From Brachypodius melanocephalos (taxonomy: Eukaryota > Chordata > Aves > Passeriformes > Pycnonotidae): a stretch of DNA of 64,000 bases. The position numbers were made by a program, and so were the translations under genes. Positions 10,600 through 21,016 of this stretch are shown in pieces (position 1 is the stretch's first letter; each line of letters begins with the position of its first letter). Location: contig VZSR01003818.1 of NCBI GenBank assembly GCA_013398615.1, positions 567,034 to 631,033 of the forward strand, written 5' to 3'. A model generated the notes under the pieces. The model searched no databases. It saw nothing but the letters and a program-made list of their open reading frames with translations, and was not told the DNA's origin.

Positions 10600-11100
10600 G
10601 GCCAGATTGTGCCCTTGGGGACCCTGGATCCGGGTAGGGCAATGGGACGCCGTGTCAGTCCGGGTGTGACCAGCACCGCGGGCAGGTGGCGACCCTCGGT
10701 CGCCCGGGGATGCGCTGCTCTGCAGCTCCTCGGAGCCGCTCCACGGGCACAGTGGGAGCGAGGAGCGGCGGGCAGAGCCGGTGCGGGGGGACGCGGCGCT
10801 CGGCGGGGGGACACGGCTCGGCATCCCGGCGCTGCGCAGGTGCCGGGCCCGGGGCGCGGGGAGGCCGGGNNNNNNNNNNNNNNNNNNNNNNNNNNNNNNN
10901 NNNNNNNNNNNNNNNNNNNNNNNNNNNNNNNNNNNNNNNNNNNNNNNNNNNNNNNNNNNNNNNNNNNNNGCCGGAGCATCGCCGGCCTCCGCCCAGCAGC
11001 GCAGCGCCCGGGCCCGGCAGCCGCCCCATCCCGGTGGGACCCCGGCCGAGCCCGGACCCTGCAGCCGGGCACGTAAACCCAGCCTGGCACCCTTCAGCCG
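10600..11100. promoter_or_regulatory. CpG island containing an assembly gap; possible promoter/exon 1 of the PLC-like gene
   Basis: Very CpG-dense sequence flanks a 100-N gap on both sides, upstream of the PLC-like gene and downstream of GHDC. Since all neighbours have their own promoters elsewhere, this island most likely belongs to the PLC-like gene. Its unseen first exon, proline- and alanine-rich in known PLCL proteins, could lie inside the gap. This is positional inference; no exon was identified in the readable flanks. Confidence 0.5.
10870..10969. other. 100-base assembly gap inside a CpG island
   Basis: Exactly 100 N, so the true length is unknown. It is a plausible location for the missing exon 1 of the PLC-like gene, since GC-rich first exons are commonly lost from bird assemblies. 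Confidence 0.99.
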
Positions 11101-11873
11101 GGCACCCGCACCCTCTAGCCCTGGTGCCAGCAGCACAAATGAACCTGCACCTAAAACAAGCTGCACACTGCAGCCTGGCACTCAAATCCACCTTGCACCC
11201 TGCAGCCTGGCATCCAAACCCAGCCGGGCACTCAACTCAGCAGCCTGGCCCTGCCCAGTGGGTTCCACCCCAGCAGCCTCCCCTCCCACGGGGGTGGTAC
11301 CCAGGCATGGCAGTGCAAGCAGAGCCGCCCAGTGCAGCCCCGGCCGCGCACGGCTCTGCCAGGCAGGTGGCTCAAGGCTTTTGTTGTGGGGTGCTCCCTG
11401 CCCAAGGCAAACCTTTTCCGCGACCTGGAGCAGAAATTTTGCTCCAATTTTTTTTCCAGCAGGGATGGGAGCGCAGGCCTCAGCCAGGTTCATCCCTAGA
11501 GGGGCTCTCGGCCGGGGGATGCTTTGCTTTGTATGAACCTTGTTCAAGACATCATCTCCTGCCCCCCAGCAGCAGCTGCGGCACAGCAGGTGCCCCACAC
11601 GCCCTCGCCAGCCCTTGAAGTAACCCTTAATGAGCGGGGAGGAAATGACCAGTCCCTCCCGATGGCACACATGTGCCTCAAAGGCACAAAGAGCCTCGTG
11701 CCCCCAGAGTGCAGCAGCCACTCAGCTGGTTAAATATTCATGGCTGCCCCTTCCCCAGGACCCGCGAGAACAGCAGCAACTCTTCAGCCCCCAGAGCAGT
11801 CAGATTGCATGAGCAATTTCTTTAATGAGGATTAAAAATAATAGTCGAAAAAATCAATCTCAGAATGCGGTCC

Positions 11874-11907
11874 TTTATTTATTTTTAAAAGATAATCCTC
11901 CTTTATT
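11874..11907 (-). terminator. GHDC: Probable GHDC polyadenylation signals
   Basis: On the minus strand AATAAA occurs at 11907-11902 and 11879-11874, downstream of the GHDC stop codon at 12495. This implies a 3' UTR of about 0.6 kb. The surrounding 11800-11945 is unusually AT-rich and also carries homeodomain-like motifs (TTTAATGAGGATTA, GATAATCC), so part of it could be a separate conserved element. Confidence 0.55.
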
Positions 11908-12494
11908 TTGCATTCGATTTTTGAAACGTTTAAAAGCAGCCCTCACTGGAGCTTATTCTTAAACCAGTGGACATGCACTGAAGCCCAGCTGGGGCTGCTT
12001 TGTGGCACCTGCCACCACCAGCCACCTGAGCCCTGCCCGCAGTGTCCCTGCCAGGGGGCAAAATGCCACAGGGCCCCAGTGCTCAGTGATGAGCCACAGC
12101 TCTTCTGCTCTTCCTGCTCCTGCAGAGGTTTCCATTGAGCCCTCTGCCTCAGCCATGGGCTGTAGTGCACAATGTGTCCCTTGGGAAAGGCACAGGTACC
12201 CACTCCCCTGTGGCTGCAGCAGGGGGGGCCCAGCAGCTGCAGGATCCCACTGCCCCGTGGCGCTCCCAAGCTCTTGCTCCATCCCCACGGCAGCACTGAG
12301 TGGTGCCCATCAGTGCTTGCTGCCGCCGCAGATCACAGTCAAGCTCACTGTCTCCATTTGCTCCACTCAGCCAAGCCCCTGGGGCTGGGCACTCTTGCCT
12401 TCATGCCCTCCCACCCCAGGGACACGGCCTCTCCTCAGAGAGTGAACCCCAAGTGAACCCCAGGGTGGAAGGGCTGCGGGACCCCGATGCTGCC

Positions 12495-14877
12495 CTACGA
12501 GATGACTGATTCCTGGATGAGCTGCAGCAGCTGCTCTTCGTGCAGGACCCTGGGCATGGGCGTGGGGGAGCCCAGTGCTTCCCGCAGCCGGGTGAAGCTC
12601 CCGGGCTTCACCAGGTGCAGGCGCAGGGGCCCAATGCTGCCCTTGAAGCGGAAGGATTTGTAGATGGGGAAATCCTCCTGGAGACACTGGTCCAGCTGCA
12701 AAGAGAGGGCTGGTCCCACACTGTGTCCTTCAGCTACTCCACACAGCCCCAGAGCAGAGCTCATATCCAGCTCACCTTGTAGCGCTGCCCCTCTGACAGG
12801 TCCCGCAGGCCCTGCAGCTCCATGAACACCTCGTAGTGGGGGGCGCAGGGCCCCGAAGAGTCCCCTGGAGCAGTACCATGAGTACGATAAAGCTGCCTAC
12901 ACGGTACAGGAGGGCTGCAAAGCCCCACACAGTGCCAGCTGCACTTTTAGGGGGACTTGGACTGCTCAGGGGAACTCACCCAGCAGGCTGCTTTCCACAC
13001 AGACGTAGTCAATCAGGCGAGCACCTGGCCACATCCTCAGGGTGCGGCACAGGCTCTGGCAGAACTGCTCCTCAGGGATGCTCTCACCTCGCACGCTCAG
13101 TGTCTGGCTCTCCCTGCAGTGCAGGGACACAGGGTGGGTCACTGGCACCCTCCTGTTAAGACCCTGCCCACAGATGGGCCCAGCTCCTTAAGGTGAGGGA
13201 CAGGGCTTGGGGTGTGCTCACCTGCGCACAGGTTCCACCATGGGACACTGCTTGTGGAAGCCGATCACCTTCAGCACCTCCCCAGTACGGCACCTGCATG
13301 GGCAGGGAGAGTGTGAGGGGGAGATGGGTGCATGGGGCTGGGGCAGGCAGCCCCCCAGGCCTACACAGCAGGGAGGAGGCACCTGTACTCTCCTGGCTGA
13401 GCTGTCACAACCAGCCCATACTCGCGTCCCTCCCAGAGCTCATCCAGCAGCACCATCCGTGGCTCCTCGTTGGCCAGGCAGGGCTGGAACTCGCAGAAAG
13501 CCCAGTCAGGGCACAGCAGGAATCGGGGTGCTGGCTCCACTGGCCACAGGTTTATACCGAGCAGGGCTGGGCAGAGGCAGCATGTGCCAATGTGAGCTCC
13601 CCAGACCCCCCATCCTTGCCCACAGAAGCCTCACCCCTCTCCAAGGGGCAGAATTTTGCTGGTGCCAGGACTGAGCTGTTTTCAGGTTGCAGGAAGGGAA
13701 CGCAGCACAGAGATGCACCAGCATCACTGTCCTGCCATATGGCAGCAGTTCCCTGTGGCATCCAGGGGGACATGCCAGCGTGGGGGACACTCACCTCCTG
13801 CTGCCTGGTAGAAGGGGCAGTAGAAGGGCAGCCCCTGGCAGTCGGCGCGGCGGAGGGAGTCGCAATAGAGCCGCTCCGCCCCATGTGCCGTCGTCACCAC
13901 CACCACCTCCAGCTGTGGCCACAGACGTAACACGATGCCCTCGAAGCCGCGGGCGCACTCAGCACGGAGCTCGGCTGCCCGGGCAGCATCAGGGCTCAGC
14001 AGTGCCTGCAGCTGGTCCCGCACCCCCTCGGGCAGCCCGGGCTGAGGGCTTAGCCTGCCCAGCGCCAGCTCCTGGGCCAGCTGGGGCCATTCAGTTCGCA
14101 GGGCCACCAGCGCGTCCCGCAGCTCTGCTGCCAGCCCGGCCTCCAGCACATGCAGGGCACGCTGCCGCAGGGCAAAGAGCAGCTGCACCCGCAGCGCAGC
14201 GGCCCGCGAAGGCAGCGCGCCCGCTGCGGCCGGGGTGCAGTACAGGGTGGGCAGCGGCCACCCCGCCGAGGCGTGGGGACAGCCAGGGGTCCAGTGCAGC
14301 AGGGCCGTACCCCGGCGGGCCAGTGCCCGTGGAAAGGCGACGCCGAGGGCATCCAGGTAGAGCAGGGACCCCTGCGGGGGAGGGTCACGTCAGGAGGGCA
14401 GATCCCGAGGGGATCCGCGCCCACTCCGCCCGCCGCTCTCCGTACCTGCAGCCGAGGGTCGGTGTCCCAGCAGCCGGGGAGCAGAGCCCAGAGACGCAGC
14501 GGGGGAACCGGATCCCCCGGCGCTTCGTCCCGACAGGGCTGCCCCAGGGGATGCCGCTCCTGGAACTCCTCGGAGCCTGCCGAGAGAGGCACAATCTGAG
14601 GAGGGCAAGCACGGGACCGACCCCTTCCTGCCCCCCGCGCCGCAGCCCCGCGCTCACCCCCGGCCGTCCCGGTGCCGGTGCCCAGCAGGCGCCGCAGCCG
14701 CCGCTCCTGGCTCAGCCGCACGTCGCTGCCCAGAGCCTCCAGCCGCCGCCGGTACCGGCCCCCGGCGAGGCGCAGCGCGGATCGGACAAGGCGGTGCCGT
14801 AGCGCGGGGACGGCCATGGCCACGGCCACGGCCACGGCCACGGTCACGGCCGCCACCGCCGCCACTGCCGGCAGCAT
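12495..14877 (-). CDS. GHDC: GH3 domain-containing protein GHDC, complete
   Basis: GHDC (LGP1) belongs to the GH3 family, which in plants contains acyl-adenylate-forming amidosynthetases. The animal protein has no settled activity and is reported in endoplasmic reticulum and nuclear envelope. Coding exons: 14877-14658, 14576-14446, 14371-13795, 13566-13383, 13293-13222, 13113-12980, 12864-12776, 12695-12495, all with GT/AG borders and consistent phases. The total is 1608 nt, 535 residues (human 530). The N-terminus is a signal-anchor-like hydrophobic stretch built of alternating Val-Ala. The C-terminal half matches human GHDC segments such as LSVRGE, CVESS, APHYEVF and MPRVL. It lies just upstream of STAT5 in the same orientation, as in human. 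The ATG at 14877 opens the hydrophobic segment and no better upstream start was seen. Its 3' UTR is 12494 to about 11885. Confidence 0.93.
14815..14852. repeat. (CACGGC)n hexamer encoding the Val-Ala anchor of GHDC
   Basis: About six tandem copies of the hexamer GCCACG on the plus strand lie within GHDC exon 1. On the coding strand they read as repeated GTG-GCC codons (Val-Ala), so the hydrophobic N-terminal segment is generated by a microsatellite. Confidence 0.85.
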
Positions 14878-15415
14878 CGCGGAATGCGGACACCGCCCCA
14901 GGGCAGGGACCTGGCTCCGGACACCCCTCGCCCACCCGGCTATTCCGCCTCCGGCAGAAATGACGGTAAATTATCGCGCCCGGCACCGCCCCCCTCCCCG
15001 CTTTACTTTTATTTTCATTTTCGCCCTTACACAGCACACCCGGAGCCCCCCGCTCGGTGGAGAATTCAACCGTAATTGAACCCCGAATACCAGCGCCCTC
15101 TATCCCTCCATCAAGAGCAAGCTCCTTCTTTAGAAAAACAGGGCAATTGATCGGGTTGACCTTGCTTTTTGCCCGGAAAATCCGTCCCAGCCCTAGCCCA
15201 GCCCCTGCTCCCCAGGGCAGCCCTCCCGCCTGGACAGAGGCCCCCAGCTCCGCTCAGCTCGTGCCAACGGAGGCCCGACGATCCTGCCCTTGGGGATAGG
15301 AACCCCAAACACCGGGCATAGCCCCAGCATTCATCAAGTACACCCGAGATTAGGAGCTCCCCAGAGAGACCCGCCTCTGTCCCAAGACACACGTGGCACC
15401 CAGAGCTTTTGTGTT
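14878..15415 (-). promoter_or_regulatory. GHDC 5' flank / STAT5 3' flank
   Basis: This 0.54 kb spacer between the GHDC start codon and the inferred STAT5 mRNA end must contain the GHDC promoter. It is moderately CpG-rich near 14880-15000 and has no clear TATA box. No other gene was seen. Confidence 0.5.
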
Positions 15416-15432
15416 ACAAAAATATTCCGTGC

Positions 15433-15438
15433 TTTATT
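15433..15438 (-). terminator. STAT5 polyadenylation signal
   Basis: Minus-strand AATAAA lies about 0.7 kb downstream of the STAT5 stop codon, in a short AT-rich patch. The mRNA end would be near 15415. This is the only canonical signal seen between STAT5 and GHDC. Confidence 0.75.
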
Positions 15439-16144
15439 TACTTTGTGATAGAAAAATAACATGGCCAGGACCCCAGAGCTTCCCGCCCAGGGAGGGGAGA
15501 GGCGGGGGGCAGAGGGCTCCGCTTCCCCAAACCCCCTGCCCACCCGACTGCCCTCGCTGGGTGCCCTCGCACCCTGCCACCCTCACGCTGCACCGGCTCC
15601 AGAGGGGACACTGAGGCCGGGAGCTGGAGGGGCTCCTGCATCCTTGGGGGCAGAGAAGATGAAGTCCAGGGACCCTGCCACTGTGGAGCAGAGCACCAGC
15701 GTGGGCTAGGGGAGCCCTGGCAGAGCCCCTCCTCTGCCCTCTGCCCTCACGCACCCCTGGGAACGGAGCCGCGGGGGAGAACAAGAAGGCGACATGTACA
15801 TTCTTAGTGACGACTGCGAAAGCGAACCTGAGGCTGGGCTGGCGGCCCCCGCCCCGGCAGCTCCACGGGGGGATGGGGGGCTGCAGGGCCAGTGCTGGCA
15901 GAAGCGGAAAGCCGAAGCTGGGCCTCTTGAAAGGAACATACAGGAAAACCATGCGACAAATCCGCTGCCGTTTATACAAGGGCATAAACACCAAAGAGCT
16001 GGACGCCAGCCTGTGTTTCGGGGCAGCACAGAGCAAATCCTGGGGGCAGGGCCCACCCGCTGTCCCCTGGCACAGAGACACGAACACAGCACAGTCCCCG
16101 CAGCGCCGGGGCCAGGGGCAAGGGACCAGGCACCTGCCTGCCTG

Positions 16145-19100
16145 TCACGACTGGGCGTGGGGGATCCACTGACTGTCCACGGGGCGCCGCAGCAGCTCCT
16201 CCACGTGCCTCGCCACATCCATTGTGTCTTCCAGGTCAAAATCACCCTCAGGGTCCAGTACAGGGTCAGGGCTGTGGGAGGCAGGCGGTGAGGGGAGGAC
16301 TAGCTGCAGCAGTACAGGGATAGGGGTGTGATACTTACTTCTGGGTGTACATGTTGTAATGAGGCTGGGAGCAGACAGCAGGCGAGGGTGCCTGATCCAT
16401 GTAGGTGGCCCCTCCAGGGGCAGAATCTCCTGATGCATTGACAAACCTGTGGGGATGGGTCTCATGAGCACTGGCCAGTGGTGGCGGACCTGAGCTCCTC
16501 AGTGCCCTGGACTGCCGCCCAACTTAGCCAATTCAACACTTGGGAACCCATGGCAAACATTGCCCAGGATCTGCCTTTGGGGTCACACTTACTCTGGCAC
16601 CACTTGCTTGATCTGTGGCTTCACGTATCCATCCACAGCTTTAGCTAGAGAGAAGGAAGCAGCACTGAGGCCCCAAGCTCCAGCACACGCCACAACCCCA
16701 GGCAATGCTGGGGGCTCACACGTGGCCAGATGCAGAACCCCTGTGGGGCCCCGGGACAGGGCGACACTGAGAACACCAGCTCCATCCTGGCTGGGTGCAA
16801 AAAAGAAGGGGACACACGTGGGGTGAAGGGACAGCGCTACCTGGCGTGGACTCACAGAGAACCGGCGTGTAGTACTTGGAGAACACCTCGTCCTTGGGCC
16901 GGTCGGGGAACACATAGATGAGGTAACTGAGATCCCCGAGGCGGTCAGCCAAGGAGCGGATGGAGAAGTCCCTGGTGGTGAAAGGCATCAGGTTCCAGAA
17001 CATCCTCTCAGCTGCAAGACAAGCGTGAGGATCATGGTGACTCCCAGAGTTTGCAGCAGCTCCTGGCCATGTTCTGGACATGGGCTGTGAGGTCACATCA
17101 AGCAGCAAACAGCATGTCCCATGCTACATCCCTCCCCCAGCAACAGTTGAGGATAAAGCACAAGTTGCCAGAAAATGGGATAAGGTAGGAGGCACAGCGA
17201 ACTCAAAGCAGGTCTGGCCTCATCCTGACTCGTGGGGGGCTACTTCCCCAATCATGGGGCTCCATGGTGCTTCTCAGCCATGTGACCCTCCAAAAGGCAC
17301 TCCTGTGAATGGCAATAGACTCCTGCATGGGATCAGGCCACCCCTGACAGCCCCTACACTGGGGAGCACCACCGAGTAACTGGATTTCATACAGTCCACA
17401 TCAGTCCCCAGGGCTGGATTGGAGAGTTCAGCCTGGTCGCTCCTCCCCACTGCTGCCAGCATTCAGGCCTGACACAGCCATGGCTGCAGTAAACGAGGGC
17501 AGCGTCACTCCCCAAGGGACAGCCAAGGCATTCTGAGAGCTCTGGCGCTCGCCTCTTTCCTGAGGATGGCTCCAGTGTGCCTGCCACGGCAGTGCCAGTA
17601 CCCCATGGGCATGAGACCACCTGGCTGGGGTCAGGGACACTCGGCGCAGGGATGCCAGCGCTGGGCATACACTCACAGGAGTCAAACTTCCAGGCAATGG
17701 TGATGCCACCGATCTCCGAGTCGCTGAAGCGCAGGAGGAAGGTCCCGTCGGGCTTGTTGATGAGCAGGTCGTGCGCCTGCTGCTTGTTGACGAAGCCCAG
17801 GATGGCCCTAGGCAGAGTAGGGCGTCAGGGCTTGGGGCTCAGGCCAGGCAGCACAAGGCAGGGCGGCTCTTACCCGTCATTCCAGTGCGGCTTCAAATGC
17901 TTCTTCAGTACCTCCATGACCCCATCAAACCACTGCCAGAAGGTGTAATTCCTCCCAGGCAGGTTTTCCTGTCGAAATCCCCAGAAAATGAGCACTCCTG
18001 TCACCAGCCTCTGAGCCTCTGTTACACAGCACAGACACTGGGAGCAGCAGCAGAGACTCAGAGATCCCCAGGTGGGTACACCCCATCCAGCCCCACAAGC
18101 ATGAGCACTTGGGGGGCTCTGGACAGCCCAGGCCACTTACCCGGTTGAACTGGGACCAGGACACTGTGGTGCTGCTGTAATCCTCCAGGTGGGAGCTGGT
18201 GCTGTTGAAGAGCTTTTGTGCCAGGAACACCAGGTTCTCCTTGGTCAGCCCGCGGCTGCTCTGCACCTCTGCCTTGAACTTCATGTTGAGAGCCTCGCAG
18301 AGCTGTGGCCACTGAACCTTGTCAGGCACAGCGAAGGGCACGCGGCCCTGGGGACAGAGAACATGGTCAGCCATCAGCTGTGTCTGATGCCTCCAGGGAT
18401 GTCCCACCAGGAGGCTGAGCCCTATTCCCACAGCCACTCAGGGCAAATGGGGCCTGTCCTGGCCCCCATGGCACTGGCACTCACAGGCTCAGCAAAGGCA
18501 TTGTCCCAAAGCACGGTGGCCGTGGCATTGTTGTCCTGGCTCCCATGCACAATCACCACTACAGGCAGGGACAGTGTCTGCCGAGAGGAAGGAGACCGGA
18601 ATGGGCTGTGGGGCACCAAGGGAGCATCACCCACGGGCACCCATGTGGCCCTAGCCCAGCCCCACTCCTGTGGGCACAGTGCCCATGGCTTGCCTAGGGC
18701 CTGCAAAAGGGACACAGTGGCTTTACCTTCACCTGGAAGACCAGCTCATTCCCACCAACACTGAACTGCGACTCAAAGAGGATGGTGAATTTCTCCTCTG
18801 TCACTGACTCAGCCCCACGGCGATCTGAGCGCTTGATCCGCTTCAGGGACTGCAGGGACACAAGAGGTGAGCATGGAGGAAGAGATGGGGACACCAGGGT
18901 GAGCACAGAGGAACACAAGGGAACAGGACGGGGAACCAGGGACACTCACCATGTTGCGGAAGTGGGCGCTGAGTGTCCCAGTGGCCTGGTGATACTCCAT
19001 CACACAGCAGTTGTTGAGGATCTCCCCACTGCTCTCACTGCCGCGGGAATGCAGAGAGTCAGGGGACCACCACAACTGGGAGCCCTGTAAAGTGCAGCCC

Positions 19101-21006
19101 TTTCCCCCTGGCCATGCTCTGCTCCCCTCCCACACTGCCTTGGCAGCCCCAGCCACACAGCCCCAGCCCCCGGCATTACTTGCGGGTGCTCTCATTCTTC
19201 AGCAGGGCCTTGGCTTGCTGCTCGCTGATGATGGTGGCCTTCACTTGAGGGGGGTTCATGTGCACATTCAGCTTTCCCCCCACCAGGAGCCGCACGGTAG
19301 CTGCAAACTTGGTCTGTGTCTTCAGCACTTGGGGAGGCTGCTTCTCGATGATGAAGGTGCTGGGGGGGCAGGGAGATCAGGGGGGCTGGGAAGGGAGCAG
19401 GGCCAACCTGGCCCCCCACCCAGCTGGGCCCAACTTGTACCTGGTGACCAGGGCAGAGATGATGTCGGTGATGGTGCCGTTCAGCTCTGACAGCATCTCC
19501 TCCACCGGGCCTGGGATCGGCAGCTGCTGGCACAGATGCTCGGCACGACGGATCTGCTGCCGGTTCTGCCAGATGATCTCTGCCAGCTTCTCACACCTGG
19601 GAGAAGCAGGGCTCAGCAGGCACTGGGGCTCAGGACCCCGTCCCATTTCACCCCACTGGACACTCACCAGGTCTGTAGCACATCCAAGGTGCCTTCGGGT
19701 GGGCCCCCATTCCCCGCCAGCTGCTGCCGACGTTTCCACTGGATCAGCTCATCATCCAGGATGGTTGTTTGCTGCTTGCGCAGCAGCTGCAGCGTCTTCT
19801 GGTGCTTCTCAGCCAGGTCCTGCGAGATGGGACAACATCAGGAGTGCAGGGACAGGGCATCACGGGGACAGCATCACAGGGAGCCAGGCAGCATCACTCA
19901 CCACACGGTACTGCTGTAGTGTCTGGGCCTCACGGTGCAGCCAGGCCTCCAGCGATGCCTTTTTCTGCTGCAGCGTCGTCTCCCGTGACATGCGCTCCTG
20001 GGGGCCCAACTGGGAGAGCTGGGAGAACTGGGCTGGGGAACAGGGCATGGTGTTAGGGCTGGCCCTGCCAGCACCCCAGACCCATGCCCCTCAGCCCCCC
20101 ACCTACCCTGGAGTCGCATGTTCTCCTGGTACTGGATGATGAAGTATTCCTGTGTCTGCTGCAGCTTTTTGAGCTCGTTCTCTGAGTCCTGCGTGATGAG
20201 CCGCAGCTCCTCGAAGGTCTGGTTGATCTGCAGGTGCTTCTGGGACATGGCATCCACCAGAGAGCCGGATGGGGAAGGGCTCTGCATGGGGTACAGGCTG
20301 TGCTCAGCACAGTGAGGGGACCCTCCCCATTCCCTGCCTCAGGGCTGCTCCCATCATCATGGAGAAGAGCCCCTGAGCATCCCCCCAACCCTGCAGAATC
20401 CTCTCCCTCTCCCCTCCCAGCCCACACTCACATTGTTCGCCTCCCGCACCAGCCGCTGCTCGTGGTAGAGGATGTGCCGGATGCAGCGCACCAGCTCCAT
20501 GGGGCATCTGTCATACGTGTTCTGTGGGGAGAGCACTGCCTGAGCCAGGCACAGGGCAGGGACCCCCCGGCCTTGCACCTCTGCCCACAGCCCCCCCACT
20601 CGCCTGCAGCTGCGTGGCGTAGTGCCCCAGCTTGATCTTCAGCAGGAAGCCGTCCTCACCCACTTGGTGGTCTGCCTTCTTCTGCAGCTCCTGGATCAGC
20701 CCCTCCAGAAGCTGTGTCGCCTTCACATTCTCCTGTGGGTTGTCAAGGTCGATGGAGTCCCTGCGCGCGGAGCAGAGCGGTGTCAGGGCAGCCTGGTGGT
20801 GGGGAGCACCCACCTGTACCTCCAGGGCAGCTGCTGCCAAGCCCAGCACCCCCCAGGAATGAGACCCCCCCGACCTACCACGCCTGGCTCTCGATCCACT
20901 GCGACAGGTAGTGCCGCACCTCGATGGGGAAGTGCTGCCCATAGAGCGCCTGCATCTGCCGCAGGGCTTCGCCCTGGAGCTGCTGGGCCTGGATCCACAC
21001 CGCCAT
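16145..21006 (-). CDS. STAT5B: STAT5 (STAT5B-like) transcription factor, complete coding region
   Basis: A latent cytoplasmic transcription factor activated by JAK2 downstream of growth hormone, prolactin, IL-2 and IL-3 family receptors; it dimerises and binds GAS elements. Eighteen coding exons: 21006-20879, 20760-20604, 20521-20432, 20281-20107, 20032-19902, 19819-19668, 19596-19441, 19359-19180, 19037-18950, 18849-18727, 18577-18485, 18347-18141, 17968-17874, 17807-17677, 17011-16841, 16638-16593, 16446-16339, 16271-16145. Total 2358 nt, 785 residues (human STAT5B 787). N-domain MAVWIQAQQLQGEAL, coiled coil, DNA-binding domain (VVVIVHGSQDNNATATVLWDN at its end), linker, SH2 with GTFLLRFSDSE, and the activating tyrosine at residue 697 (TAC at 16627-16625, in DGYVKPQ). 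The C-terminus SQWIPHAQS is STAT5B-like. The second coding intron uses a GC donor. The 5' UTR continues to an acceptor at 21016/21017; the non-coding first exon was not located. Confidence 0.97.
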
Positions 21007-21016
21007 GGTTCAGCAC

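Larger units (their letters stand above)
6576..10869 (-). other. Probable intron 1 / upstream region of the PLC-like gene
   Basis: No recognisable exon was found in this 4.3 kb. It contains a 38-bp tandem repeat (6671-6786), a TTCC run near 6900, and AT-rich islands in otherwise GC-rich DNA at about 7290-7400, 8815-8960 and 10150-10310. I looked on the minus strand for a first PLCL exon ending in an RRSSIIK-like motif before a donor and did not see one. The many open frames are low-complexity Pro/Ala/Gly/Arg translations without family resemblance. Confidence 0.5.

Noticed and set aside
10686..11618. Frames of 250-310 codons spanning the N gap
   Set aside because: Continuity depends on reading through 100 unknown bases, and the flanks are repetitive Pro/Ala/Gly/His translations of GC-rich DNA.
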